From contig NZ_RZNJ01000004.1 in assembly GCF_003994485.1 (NCBI RefSeq), positions 372,001 to 436,000 on the forward strand: a stretch of DNA of 64,000 nucleotides, written 5' to 3'. The notes under the pieces are model-generated. The model was given only the letters and a program-made list of their open reading frames with translations, ran no database searches and was not told the origin of the DNA. This DNA comes from Arsenicitalea aurantiaca (GTDB lineage: Bacteria > Pseudomonadota > Alphaproteobacteria > Rhizobiales > Devosiaceae). Positions 1-8,342 of the stretch are shown here, in pieces. Made by a program: the position numbers and the translations under genes. Every line of letters begins with the position of its first letter. Position 1 is the first letter of the stretch.

Positions 1-1393
1 CACCCATGCCGATGATCTGCGCGGCCTGCGTGTTAAGACGCACCGCGGGACCCGAAAGGCTGACCCGCTTGCCCTCGACCGGACAGAAGGGGTCGATCTG
101 CCGGCTCAGCAATTCGTGCAGGTCCACCCCGATCATGCCATTGGCAAGCAGCAGATCGGTCGAGCGCGCGAGCCCGAAGATGCGCTTTTCGAAGTTCTGG
201 ACGAATTCGGGAACGTTGTCGGCGCCCTTGGCGGTCTGCTTGGCCATGGCCGCGATCACGGTCATCTGGTTCTTGGAGCGGTGGGCCAGTTCGCGCAGCA
301 GGAATCGTACCTCCGTCTCGGCGGCCTGGCGCTGTTCGCCCGCTTCCGCGATCACGCCCGAAACCGTGTCGATCTCGGCGATCGGATAATGGTGGCGCGT
401 CACCTTCTGTCCCGCGCCGAGGCGCTTGGCGTCATGGGCGAGCCCGCGCACCGAGCGGCCGATCCTGAGCCCCAGCCAGTAGCAGACGAGGATGACCGCG
501 AGCGCAAGCAGGATCCCCCCGATCAGCAGCGAGGCGACCGCTTCATGAAGCGGGCGCTCGATCACCTCGCGCGGCGCCCAGGCAAAGAGCGTCCAGCCCG
601 TCAGCGGCGAGCGCTGGATCACCGCGCGATAGGCGCGCCCGTCCCGCTCCACGATCCGCCAGCCAAAGCTCGTGGTGAGGTCTGTCGCACTGGCAAGCGC
701 GAAGGTTTCGCCCGTCGTTCCCCCGTCAGGGGAGGCGGCGATCACCGTCGCGTCCGAATCGATCAGCACGACGTTCCAGCCATCGGGCAGCGCGCTTGAG
801 AGCAGTGCAGTGGTCAGCTCGCCCGCATCCTGGTTGAGCGCGACCACATATTGCTCGCCCGCATCGTTTTCGACCGGCATCAGGATGTTGAAGACCCATT
901 GGCGCGACACTGCGCCCAGCAACACATCCGACACCACCACCCCGTCCCGCTCGATCGCCGCCTGCGCCGATTGCGGGTCGGCGGTGCGCTGCGGCTGGGG
1001 CGGGAAGGGGACGCGGGTCGAAAGAATGGTGGTCAGCGTCTCGTCGAGAACGAAAAGGTTCGTTGTGGTGTTGCCGAGGGCCATCTGCACGCGGGTATAG
1101 AAGCCTTCGAGATTGCCATCGAGCAGGGAGGGCGTGGTCGCGAGGATCCTCAGCGTCGTGATGTTGGCGGTGATCTCGCGCTCCACCGCCTGCACGATCG
1201 ATCGCGTCGTGCCGATGATGAGGCTCTCCACCACCCTTTCCTGCGCCTCGTTGTTGCGCTGAAGCAGGATCGCCGAAAAGGCGAAGGCCGGCAGCAGCGC
1301 CACGAGCACGAGGATGACGAGATAATGGGTGATCGGCCGGGGCGTCGGCAGGCGTCGCCGCGGGTTCGGCTCGGGTTCGGCTGTCGCGGTCAT
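1..1393 (-). CDS. Membrane sensor histidine kinase, HWE/HisKA_2 type (3' end outside window)
   Basis: The frame is open from the ATG at 1393 to the left edge, giving 464 visible residues, so the C-terminal ATPase domain is mostly missing. I see a first membrane segment at about residues 22-45, a periplasmic sensor region of about 200 residues (cache-like by layout), a second membrane segment (SLLIGGILLALAVILVCYWL) and a linker. The dimerisation/phosphorylation box reads ELAHRSKNQ, with the phospho-accepting histidine near residue 371. The last visible residues (QAAQIIGMG) match the start of an HWE ATPase N-box region. HWE kinases autophosphorylate and in alphaproteobacteria often feed single-domain or PhyR-type regulators; the partner here is not visible. 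The gene is 180 bp from its upstream neighbour and no promoter is obvious. Confidence 0.88.
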   Translation of the reverse strand, partial: MTATAEPEPNPRRRLPTPRPITHYLVILVLVALLPAFAFSAILLQRNNEAQERVVESLIIGTTRSIVQAVEREITANITTLRILATTPSLLDGNLEGFYTRVQMALGNTTTNLFVLDETLTTILSTRVPFPPQPQRTADPQSAQAAIERDGVVVSDVLLGAVSRQWVFNILMPVENDAGEQYVVALNQDAGELTTALLSSALPDGWNVVLIDSDATVIAASPDGGTTGETFALASATDLTTSFGWRIVERDGRAYRAVIQRSPLTGWTLFAWAPREVIERPLHEAVASLLIGGILLALAVILVCYWLGLRIGRSVRGLAHDAKRLGAGQKVTRHHYPIAEIDTVSGVIAEAGEQRQAAETEVRFLLRELAHRSKNQMTVIAAMAKQTAKGADNVPEFVQNFEKRIFGLARSTDLLLANGMIGVDLHELLSRQIDPFCPVEGKRVSLSGPAVRLNTQAAQIIGMG

Positions 1394-1573
1394 GTACGGT
1401 CCGGCTGGCGGCCCGACATGCGGGCGAAAGAGAAAAGGCTAGCGCGCAGGCCTGATTCGGCGAACCGCCCGGGTTCAGAAATCCGCGCGATTGGCGCGAT
1501 TTGATGGCTTGCCTGCACTTTGCGTGCCTCCTTGTCGGAGAGGGCAACGACGCTCCCCGCCCTGCGGTTGCCG

Positions 1574-2572
1574 CTATCGCCCTTCAGGCAGGACACGATG
1601 GGGCGGCTGGTGGCCGTCCATGAAGGCGCGGATGTTGACGATGACCGTCTCGCCCATCTCGAGGCGCGTCTCGAGCGTCGCCGAGGCCATGTGCCCGGTC
1701 AGCACCACCCGGTCCTCGCGGGCCAGCGCGAGGAGACGCGGGTTGATCCCGGCCCTGTGCTCGAAGACATCGAGCGCCGCGCCCCTCAGATGCCCGCGCT
1801 CGATGCCTTCCACCAGCGCCTCCTCCTCGATCAGCTCGGGCCGGGAGACGTTGACCACCATCGCGCCCTTGCGCATCAGCGCGATCCGGCGCGCATCGAG
1901 GATGTGATGGGTGTCGCGGGTGAGGGGGGTGTGGAGGCTCACGATGTCGACCGCCCCCAGCATCGCGTCGAGATCGGCCCAGTGCGTCGCCTCGAGCCGC
2001 TCTTCAACCGAGGGCGGGCGGCGATGGCGCGAATAGTAATGGATCGCAAGCCCGAAGGCGCGCGCCCGGTGCGCCACCGCCGTGCCGATCCGGCCCATCC
2101 CGACGATCCCGAGCGCGCGCCCGCGCAGCCTCTGCCCCAGCATCGCGGTCGGCGACCAGCCCGCCCATTCGCCCTCTGCCAGGAGCCGGGTTGCGCCCTC
2201 CACGAGCCGCCGTGGCAGCGCCAGCATCAGCGTCATCGCCATGTCGGCGGTGTCCTCGGTGGGCACGCTCGGGGTATTGGTGACGGTCAGGCCCCGCCGA
2301 TAGGCCGCCTCGACGTCGATATTGTCGATGCCATTGCCGAACTGCGCGATGAGCCGCACGCTTTGGGGCAGCCGCGCGATGAGATCGGCGTCGATCCGGT
2401 CGGTGATGGTGGGCACGAGCACGTCCCGCCCGCTGAGCCCATGAAGGATCGCTTCTGCTTCGAGCGGCGCATCTGACGGGTTGCGCGCGGTATCGAACAG
2501 GGCTTCCATGCGCTGCTCCACCGCCTCGGGCAGGCGGCGGGTAACGAAGATCGATGGCCGTCCGGCCGTCAT
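1574..2572 (-). CDS. D-2-hydroxyacid dehydrogenase (glyoxylate/hydroxypyruvate reductase-like)
   Basis: A 332-residue NAD(P)-dependent D-isomer-specific 2-hydroxyacid dehydrogenase. The Rossmann signature GIVGMGRIGTAVA is clear, preceded by the substrate-domain motif QFGNGIDNID. Catalytic residues are recognisable: Arg in NVSRPELIEEEAL, Glu in ALDVFEH and His in GHMASATLETR. The last motif is usually PHIGSAT, so this copy has an unusual Pro-to-Gly and Ile-to-Met change next to the catalytic His. The length is normal for the family, which reduces glyoxylate, hydroxypyruvate or related 2-oxoacids in the cytoplasm; the exact substrate cannot be read from the sequence. It is a single gene convergent with nothing, divergent from the SH3 protein about 100 bp away. 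Confidence 0.85.
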   Translation of the reverse strand: MTAGRPSIFVTRRLPEAVEQRMEALFDTARNPSDAPLEAEAILHGLSGRDVLVPTITDRIDADLIARLPQSVRLIAQFGNGIDNIDVEAAYRRGLTVTNTPSVPTEDTADMAMTLMLALPRRLVEGATRLLAEGEWAGWSPTAMLGQRLRGRALGIVGMGRIGTAVAHRARAFGLAIHYYSRHRRPPSVEERLEATHWADLDAMLGAVDIVSLHTPLTRDTHHILDARRIALMRKGAMVVNVSRPELIEEEALVEGIERGHLRGAALDVFEHRAGINPRLLALAREDRVVLTGHMASATLETRLEMGETVIVNIRAFMDGHQPPHRVLPEGR

Positions 2573-2679
2573 TCTCGTTCCGTCTCCCGCGTCCCGCCCA
2601 TCGCCGCCATAGTGATCCCTTCAGCGACCATTAAGGTCTCTGGCCTAGTGATAGAAAAAAAGTGCACGCGTTGAAAGTG

Positions 2680-3267
2680 ATGATCGGCCCACTCCACGCC
2701 CATGTTCCGCGCGGCCTCCGCCGGCCCGGCCGGGCCGGTCTCAGGGCCTTTGTTGCGCTCGTGACGCTGCTCCTCGGGGTTGCGACGGCGACCCTTGCCT
2801 TCGCCCAGCCCACCGGCCTGCCGCTGCCGCGCTTCGTCACCACCCGCTCGAACCCCATCAATGTGCGCGTCGGCCCCGGCACGCGCTATGGCGTCGCCTG
2901 GGTCTATGTCCGCCCGGGCACGCCGGTCGAGGTCATTCAGGAGTTCGATACTTGGCGCAAGGTGCGCGATGTCGATGGCTCGGAAGGCTGGATCCACCAG
3001 AACCTGCTCTCGGGCAATCGCGCCGCCATCGTCGCGCCCTGGCGCGCAAGCGGGGAAACCGTGCCGCTCCTCGCCCGCGGGGACGAATCGGCGCCTGTCC
3101 GCGCTCATCTGCCGCCGGGCTTTCGCGTCGAGCTCTCCTCCTGCGACGGACGCTGGTGCGAGGTACGCGCCACCGATCATCCCGAAAGCGGGCGCGGGCG
3201 CACCTTTACCGGCATGCTCGCCCAGAGCGAGCTCTGGGGCGCCTATGTCAACGAGGTTTTCGACTGA
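2680..3267 (+). CDS. Secreted protein with bacterial SH3 domains
   Basis: The reading frame opens at a GTG at 2662, but the ATG at 2680 (195 residues) gives a conventional signal peptide: a basic n-region, a hydrophobic stretch FVALVTLLLGVATATLAFA and cleavage near AFAQ. The mature part contains two SH3-like segments. The first has the hallmark NVRVGPGTRYGVAWVY, followed by a VDGSEGWIHQNLLSG turn; the second covers VPLLARGDESAPVRAHLPPG to the C-terminus. This resembles the bacterial SH3 (PF06347-like) proteins common in alphaproteobacteria, which are thought to bind peptidoglycan or envelope partners. No catalytic domain is present. No strong ribosome binding site precedes either start, so the start is uncertain. 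Confidence 0.8.
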   Translation: MIGPLHAHVPRGLRRPGRAGLRAFVALVTLLLGVATATLAFAQPTGLPLPRFVTTRSNPINVRVGPGTRYGVAWVYVRPGTPVEVIQEFDTWRKVRDVDGSEGWIHQNLLSGNRAAIVAPWRASGETVPLLARGDESAPVRAHLPPGFRVELSSCDGRWCEVRATDHPESGRGRTFTGMLAQSELWGAYVNEVFD

Positions 3268-3301
3268 TCTCGAGCGCCGTCGGGGCGCCCGACCCTGACG
3301 C

Positions 3302-3754
3302 TCAGGCCTCGGGGTCCTGCCGCTTAACCCGCACCACCACGTCCACATGCGTCACCACCATGCCGTGCGGCGCATCGGGCAGGTTCTGGATGACGATGGA
3401 GCTCGAGGGAATGTCGACCACCCGCTGCTCGTCCTCGAGATAGAAATGATGGTGGTCCGAGGTATCGGTGTCGAAATAGGAGCGCGACGCGTCGATCGCC
3501 ACTTCGCGCAAGAGGCCCGCCTGCTGGAACTGGTGCAGCGTATTGTAGATGGTCGCCAGCGACACGTTCACATCGGCGGCATTGGCTTCCCCATGCAGCT
3601 GCTCGGCGCTGATGTGCCGGTGCGATCCGGCGAACAGCAACTCGGCCAGCGCAACGCGCTGGCGCGTCGGGCGCAGGCCGGCCATCCGCAGCACGGCGGT
3701 GAGGCACGGCTTGCGCGAGGGGATGGGGCGGCTCGGCAGGGCGCGGTCGGGCAT
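3302..3754 (-). CDS. irr: Iron response regulator Irr, Fur family
   Basis: A 150-residue Fur-family regulator. I chose the ATG at 3754 over an upstream TTG at 3793 because it has an AAGGA Shine-Dalgarno five bases ahead. The N-terminal winged helix contains RPTRQRVALAELL and SLATIYNTLHQFQQAGL, typical of Fur proteins. It carries the HHH triplet (residues about 101-103, in TSDHHHFYLED) that in rhizobial Irr binds haem and makes the protein haem-responsive. Zinc-site cysteines of true Fur (CxxC pairs) are absent, supporting Irr rather than Fur or Zur. Irr represses haem synthesis and controls iron genes when haem is scarce. It is divergent from fabA, an arrangement seen across Rhizobiales. Confidence 0.9.
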   Translation of the reverse strand: MPDRALPSRPIPSRKPCLTAVLRMAGLRPTRQRVALAELLFAGSHRHISAEQLHGEANAADVNVSLATIYNTLHQFQQAGLLREVAIDASRSYFDTDTSDHHHFYLEDEQRVVDIPSSSIVIQNLPDAPHGMVVTHVDVVVRVKRQDPEA

Positions 3755-3837
3755 CAGGTCCTTGGTCCGTCTGGGGTCGTCGATTGGCCGCAACTTATAG
3801 CTTTGGCACGAGGCCCTTACAAGCTTTCCGGCCTGTA

Positions 3838-3856
3838 GCGGGGTGCCGCACCCCGC
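3838..3856. other. 8-bp perfect hairpin in the irr-fabA intergenic region
   Basis: GCGGGGTG, a CCG loop, then CACCCCGC. It lies between the divergent irr and fabA starts and has no T-run, so it is more likely an operator or leader structure than a terminator. Function is not known. Confidence 0.35.
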
Positions 3857-3878
3857 GCTCGGGCACCCATGCGCCGTA

Positions 3879-3907
3879 TTGACCCCCCGCCGCGCCGTCT
3901 CTACACG
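3879..3907 (+). promoter_or_regulatory. Candidate sigma-70 promoter for fabA-fabB
   Basis: TTGACC (3879-3884) and TACACG (3902-3907) are separated by 17 bp and lie about 50 bp before the fabA ATG. The -35 is good and the -10 is only moderate. Confidence 0.4.
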
Positions 3908-3957
3908 GAATGTCCATCCCGCCGGGACCGCCGGTGCATGCGAAGAAAGGTTGCCCC

Positions 3958-4464
3958 ATGGCAGATCGCCAGAACGCCTATGGCTATGAAGAATTGCTGG
4001 CCTGCGGGCGTGGCGAGTTGTTCGGCCCGGGCAATGCCAAATTGCCGCTGCCGCCCATGCTGATGTTCGACCGCATCACGCATATCGACGCCGATGGCGG
4101 CCCGCATGGCAAGGGGCAGGTGCGCGCCGAGCTCGATGTGAACCCCGACCTCTGGTTCTTCCAGTGCCATTTCGCGGGCGATCCGGTGATGCCGGGGTGC
4201 CTCGGGCTCGACGCGCTCTGGCAGATGACGGGATTTTTCCTGGGCTGGAGCGGATCGCCCGGCAAGGGCCGCGCGTTGGGCGGCGAGATCAAGTTCACCG
4301 GCCAGGTGACCAATGACGTCAAGCATGTCGAATACGGCATCGACATCAAGCGCGTCATGCGCTCGCGGCTGGTGCTGGGCCTTGCCGATGGCTGGCTCAA
4401 AGCCGACGGCAAGCAGATCTACGAGGCCCGCGATCTGCGCGTCGGCCTTTTTACCGACATCTAG
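3958..4464 (+). CDS. fabA: 3-hydroxydecanoyl-ACP dehydratase/isomerase FabA
   Basis: A 168-residue bifunctional dehydratase/isomerase that dehydrates 3-hydroxydecanoyl-ACP and isomerises trans-2- to cis-3-decenoyl-ACP, committing chains to unsaturated fatty acids. The hot-dog fold signature [23 protein letters not shown] includes the catalytic pair His71 and Asp85, numbered as in the E. coli enzyme. The frame opens earlier at 3910, but the ATG at 3958 matches the family length and follows a GAAAGG ribosome binding site. fabB begins 38 bp after its stop, so the two are almost certainly one operon, as is normal for the anaerobic unsaturated fatty acid pathway. Confidence 0.96.
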   Translation: MADRQNAYGYEELLACGRGELFGPGNAKLPLPPMLMFDRITHIDADGGPHGKGQVRAELDVNPDLWFFQCHFAGDPVMPGCLGLDALWQMTGFFLGWSGSPGKGRALGGEIKFTGQVTNDVKHVEYGIDIKRVMRSRLVLGLADGWLKADGKQIYEARDLRVGLFTDI

Positions 4465-4502
4465 TCGGTTAGAACGGTGCTGCAACAACAAGTGAGGCAG
4501 GC

Positions 4503-5726
4503 ATGAGAAGAGTCGTGGTGACCGGCATGGGGATCGTCTCCTCGATCGGCAACAATCTGGCCGAGGTGACCGAGAGCCTGCGGGCCGCACGTTCGGGCAT
4601 TTCCTTTGCCAAGGATTACGCCGATCTCAATTTCCGCTGCCAGGTCCATGGCGCTCCCAGCCTCGATCCGTTCGAGCTGCTCGACCGGCGCACCACCCGC
4701 TTCATGGGCAAGGGCGCAGCCTGGAACTACGTCGCCATGCAGGAGGCGATCGCCCAGGCCGGGCTCGAGGACGCCGACATCAAGAACCCGCGCACCGGCA
4801 TCGTCATGGGCTCGGGCGGCCCGTCCACCCGCACCGTGGTCGAAGCCGCCGAGATCACCCGCGAAAAGGGCCCCAAGCGCATCGGCCCGCTCGCTGTTCC
4901 CAAGGCCATGAGCTCTACCGCCTCGGCGACGCTCGCCACGCCCTTCGGCATCCGGGGCATCAACTATTCGATCTCCTCGGCCTGCGCGACCTCCAAGCAT
5001 TGCATCGGCAATGGCTACGAGCAGATCCAGATGGGCAAGCAGGACATCGTCTTTGCCGGCGGCCATGAGGATCTGGACTGGACCATGTCCAACCTCTTCG
5101 ACGCCATGGGCGCCATGTCCTCCAATTTCAACGACACGCCCGAAAAGGCGTCCCGCGCCTATGACAAGGACCGCGATGGGTTCGTGATCGCCGGCGGGGC
5201 AGGGGTCCTCGTGCTCGAGGAACTCGAGCATGCCCGCGCCCGCGGCGCCACTATCCTTGCCGAGATCGTCGGTTATGGCGCGACCTCGGATGGCTACGAC
5301 ATGGTCGCCCCCTCGGGCGAAGGCGCCGAGCGCTGCATGCGTATCGCGCTCGAAAACGTCCGCGCCCCGGTCGACTACATCAATCCCCATGCCACCTCGA
5401 CGCCGGTCGGGGACCGCAAGGAGATCGAGGCGCTCCGCGCCGTCTTCGGCAATGAGGACAAGTGCCCGCCGATCTCGGCGACCAAGTCGCTGACCGGCCA
5501 CTCGCTGGGCGCCACGGGCGTTCAGGAATCGATCTATTCGATCCTGATGATGCGCGAGCGCTTCATCTGCGAAAGCGCCAATATCGAGACGCTCGACCCT
5601 GAATTCGAGGACATGCCGATCCTCCGGCAGCGCCGCGACAATGCCGATATCGGCATCGCGCTCTCCAATTCCTTCGGGTTCGGCGGCACCAACGCCACCC
5701 TCGTCTTCAAGCACCCGGACGCCTGA
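4503..5726 (+). CDS. fabB: 3-oxoacyl-ACP synthase I FabB
   Basis: A 407-residue beta-ketoacyl-ACP synthase I that elongates the cis-3-decenoyl-ACP made by FabA. The thiolase-fold catalytic triad is visible: Cys161 in SSACATS, His296 in [11 protein letters not shown] and His333 in TGHSLGATG, with Lys328 in ATKSLTGH. Length is as expected. It follows fabA by 38 bp and ends 2 bp from the stop of the convergent MoeB-like gene. In many Rhizobiales fabI comes next in this operon; here it does not, so enoyl reduction must be encoded elsewhere. Confidence 0.96.
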   Translation: MRRVVVTGMGIVSSIGNNLAEVTESLRAARSGISFAKDYADLNFRCQVHGAPSLDPFELLDRRTTRFMGKGAAWNYVAMQEAIAQAGLEDADIKNPRTGIVMGSGGPSTRTVVEAAEITREKGPKRIGPLAVPKAMSSTASATLATPFGIRGINYSISSACATSKHCIGNGYEQIQMGKQDIVFAGGHEDLDWTMSNLFDAMGAMSSNFNDTPEKASRAYDKDRDGFVIAGGAGVLVLEELEHARARGATILAEIVGYGATSDGYDMVAPSGEGAERCMRIALENVRAPVDYINPHATSTPVGDRKEIEALRAVFGNEDKCPPISATKSLTGHSLGATGVQESIYSILMMRERFICESANIETLDPEFEDMPILRQRRDNADIGIALSNSFGFGGTNATLVFKHPDA

Positions 5727-5728
5727 GC

Positions 5729-6451
5729 CTAATACCCGAGTTCGGTGAACTTCGCCCGTCGTCCGTCATAAAGGAGGAGCCGCCCCACCAGCGGCTCCCC
5801 CCCCCCGCTCAGGATCTTGATTGCCTCCATGGCCATCAGCGCGCCGATCACTCCGGTGACCGGGCCCATGATGCCCGTCACCTCGCAATCGGGCATGTCC
5901 GCATCCTCGAGCGCCTCGGGATAGAGCGCGGTGAAATCGGGGCCGTCCGGGCTGAAGACGGTCAATTGCCCGTCGAACATCGAGACCGCGCCCGAAACCA
6001 GCATTTTTCCCGCGGCCCGGGCCGCCTGCGCCACCGCCCGGCGGGTGCCGAGATTATCCGTGCCATCGAGCACGAGGTCGTAGTCTTTAATCAGCGGTTG
6101 AGCCGTTGCGGGCGACAGCCGCACCCTATGAGTCTCAATCCGCACCCCGGCATTGAGCGCCGCAGCGAACCTCGCCGCGCTCGCCACCTTGTCAGTGCCG
6201 ATCCCCGCTTCGTCATGGATGATCTGGCGCTGCAGGTTCGAGAGCGCCACCTGGTCGTCATCGACAATGCCGAGCCGGCCGATCCCCGCTGCCGCAAGAT
6301 AGGCGATGGCCGGGCTGCCGAGGCCGCCCGCACCCACCACCAGCACCGATCCCGCCTTCAGGGCCTGCTGGCCTGCCCCGCCGAACCCGCGAAGCACCAG
6401 CTGGCGCGCATAGCGCCGCGCTTCGCCGCCATCGAGCGGAGCCATGCTCAT
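5729..6451 (-). CDS. ThiF/MoeB/HesA-family adenylyltransferase
   Basis: A 240-residue E1-like enzyme of the type that adenylates the C-terminal glycine of ubiquitin-like sulfur carriers such as MoaD or ThiS. The N-terminal RYARQLVLRGFG, nucleotide-binding GAGGLGSPAIAYLAAAGIG and DGTDNLGTRRAVAQAA are textbook features. The CxxC pairs that hold structural zinc in E. coli MoeB are not present; only one cysteine lies in the usual region (PDCEVTGIMGP). The ATG at 6451 overlaps the stop of the upstream DUF2259 gene by 4 bp (ATGA), which fixes the start and implies translational coupling; an open frame extends 84 codons further but has no support. Whether it serves molybdopterin or thiamine synthesis is not decidable here. 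Confidence 0.85.
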   Translation of the reverse strand: MSMAPLDGGEARRYARQLVLRGFGGAGQQALKAGSVLVVGAGGLGSPAIAYLAAAGIGRLGIVDDDQVALSNLQRQIIHDEAGIGTDKVASAARFAAALNAGVRIETHRVRLSPATAQPLIKDYDLVLDGTDNLGTRRAVAQAARAAGKMLVSGAVSMFDGQLTVFSPDGPDFTALYPEALEDADMPDCEVTGIMGPVTGVIGALMAMEAIKILSGGGEPLVGRLLLYDGRRAKFTELGY

Positions 6452-7233
6452 CGGCCGAGCGGGACCGCGAGGAACCGCCGGTCGGGACCCTCGAAACCGA
6501 ATGGATAGACCGAAACGAGCGCCACCGCAGCCTCGAGCCCATAGGTCTGGTAGGGAATGACGACACCATAGAGCCGATAGGCCGTGGCGCAGCCGCGCGA
6601 AGCGGGCAGGTTCGCGCCATCCCGATGGAGTTCGCGCGCGCCATCCTCGCCGGTGATCGAAAGCGCGTAGCCCAGAGCAGGGGTTCCGAGAAAGGTCTCG
6701 CAATCGTGCGGAGACCCCGCCTCGAAGGTTTCGAGCGCGAGCCGATAGGTTTCCCCGACCGAGCCGGGCCCGGTAAAACCCGGAATGCCGAACTCGAGCG
6801 TCTCTCCGTCCTCGAGCGAGCCGTCCCCGAGCAGCGCCACGATCCGTGCCGGCGTCGTGATGTCGAGCTCGGCCAGCACCGGCCCCGCTGCCTGCCGCGC
6901 CTCTTCGCGTATCCTCTGCAGGTCGGCCATGGTCTGGGTGTCGATCTCGCTGTCGTCACGCGCCCGTACCGGCGTGCCGCTCACCCAGCGGTCCGCCGAA
7001 AGGTCGACGACGAACAGGTTCGTATAGGGAAAGCCCGAACCGTCCTGGATGCCGTATTCCTCAAAGGCGAAGTACCGTCCGTCCTCGGAATAGCCATGGA
7101 TCTCGAGCAGCGCGCTGTCGCCCGCGAGCGCCGGCGCTGCAAGAAGCGCCGATCCGTAGAGGGCCGCGCTCACTAGCGCAAGCGCCCTAGCGCCCCGTCG
7201 AGCCGAACCCGCCAGTGCCGCGAAGGGTTTCAT
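6448..7233 (-). CDS. DUF2259 family secreted protein
   Basis: 261 residues with a signal peptide ([27 protein letters not shown]). The mature part starts with the family-like pattern [28 protein letters not shown] and continues as a beta-rich domain. DUF2259 proteins are predicted periplasmic proteins of unknown function found in alphaproteobacteria. The ATG at 7233 has a strong AGAGGGAGG Shine-Dalgarno, which places the first 47 bp inside the end of dut in another frame. A GTG at 7173 would avoid the overlap but would lose the basic n-region of the signal peptide and the ribosome binding site. Confidence 0.78.
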   Translation of the reverse strand: MKPFAALAGSARRGARALALVSAALYGSALLAAPALAGDSALLEIHGYSEDGRYFAFEEYGIQDGSGFPYTNLFVVDLSADRWVSGTPVRARDDSEIDTQTMADLQRIREEARQAAGPVLAELDITTPARIVALLGDGSLEDGETLEFGIPGFTGPGSVGETYRLALETFEAGSPHDCETFLGTPALGYALSITGEDGARELHRDGANLPASRGCATAYRLYGVVIPYQTYGLEAAVALVSVYPFGFEGPDRRFLAVPLGR

Positions 7234-7645
7234 CGAGTGCCTCCCTCTGAACGAACCGTACCGGGCTCACCGGCGCCACCACGAGCTGCGCGATCCGCTC
7301 TCCGCGCCTGATCGCGAAAGCGGCCTCGCCCAGATTGACGAGGATCACCTGCACCTCGCCCCGATAGTCGCTGTCGATCGTGCCCGGCGCATTGAGCACC
7401 GTCACCCCATGCTTGAGCGCTAGGCCCGAACGCGGCCGCACCTGGCCCTCGAAGCCCCGAGGGATGGCGATGGCGATCCCGCAGGGGATCGCCGCGCGTT
7501 CGCCGGGCGCGAGCATGCGGGTTTCGCCCTCGGGCATCGCCGCGCGCAGATCGGCGCCGGCGGCCCCGGCGCTCTGGATCTCGGGCAGGTCGAGCCCCGC
7601 CCCATGGGGGAGGACGCAAAGCCCGATCTCGATCGGATCGGTCAC
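7187..7645 (-). CDS. dut: Deoxyuridine 5'-triphosphate nucleotidohydrolase (dUTPase)
   Basis: A trimeric dUTPase that hydrolyses dUTP to dUMP and pyrophosphate, keeping uracil out of DNA and supplying dTMP synthesis. All five family motifs are visible in order: [43 protein letters not shown] and the C-terminal [11 protein letters not shown] that closes over the substrate. The best start is the GTG at 7645 (152 residues), 4 bp after the stop of the lipoprotein gene; the open frame upstream of it adds only non-family sequence. The codons for motif V overlap the signal-peptide codons of the following DUF2259 gene. Confidence 0.94.
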   Translation of the reverse strand: MTDPIEIGLCVLPHGAGLDLPEIQSAGAAGADLRAAMPEGETRMLAPGERAAIPCGIAIAIPRGFEGQVRPRSGLALKHGVTVLNAPGTIDSDYRGEVQVILVNLGEAAFAIRRGERIAQLVVAPVSPVRFVQREALDETLRGTGGFGSTGR

Positions 7646-7649
7646 CGGA

Positions 7650-8246
7650 TCAATCCACCCGCACCACGGCATAGAGCGCTTCGGGCAGGTCCGCATCGCC
7701 CCCGATCAGGTCGAGCATGGGAATGACGATCTCGGCGCTGGTGCGATCCTCGGAAATCGTCAGATTGCTCTCCACGATCTCGGCGCCGCGCAGCGTCACG
7801 GTGATTGCCCGGCCTGCGAAGATCGCCTGCATCATCTGCATGGCTTCGGGGTCGGCCGCGTCCTCGGCACCCACTTCGCCCGCCATCTCGGCGGTCGGCA
7901 GGCTGACGCGTACCAGGTTCGGGCCCTCGAGGGTGAACCGCACGCCCTCCTCGGCTTCGCCCATGTCGAGTTCATCGAACGGGCCTTCGTCGACGAGCGT
8001 GCAGACCGCGCTGCCATCGGCACGCTCCTCGAGCGTCCCCTCGTCGCAGAAATTGAGTTCGGCGCCATCCTGCTCGGCGCCCATCTTCACCATGGCGTAG
8101 AATTCGGCGCCCATGGTCTGGCTCAGCGTGGCGCGGGCCTCGGTCGTGTTCAGCACCTCGATGTCCACCGAAGCGTCGATGCAGCCCGCCAGAAGCCCGA
8201 CTGCCACCACCATGCCGGCCGCCCGGCCCAATCGCTGAAAATGCAT
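7650..8246 (-). CDS. Putative lipoprotein of unknown function
   Basis: 198 residues from the ATG at 8246, preceded by GGGAGGCGAGG. The signal ends in a lipobox, [10 protein letters not shown], so Cys is expected to be lipidated. The mature region is acidic ([23 protein letters not shown]) and contains a late segment [34 protein letters not shown]. No catalytic motif is recognised. It sits between ubiB and dut, a slot occupied by coaBC in many Rhizobiales. It is 4 bp upstream of dut and probably co-transcribed with it. Confidence 0.7.
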   Translation of the reverse strand: MHFQRLGRAAGMVVAVGLLAGCIDASVDIEVLNTTEARATLSQTMGAEFYAMVKMGAEQDGAELNFCDEGTLEERADGSAVCTLVDEGPFDELDMGEAEEGVRFTLEGPNLVRVSLPTAEMAGEVGAEDAADPEAMQMMQAIFAGRAITVTLRGAEIVESNLTISEDRTSAEIVIPMLDLIGGDADLPEALYAVVRVD

Positions 8247-8342
8247 CCCTCGCCTCCCGTTTCGCGCGCTCTTGCTGCCGGCCGGCAATCTAGACCACAG
8301 CGCCGCGCCTTGGGAACCGCTTTCGGCGTACCGATCGCGTGA

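Noticed and set aside
4461-5714. Minus-strand open frame of 417 codons opposite fabB
   Set aside because: Shadow of fabB, which has an intact catalytic triad.
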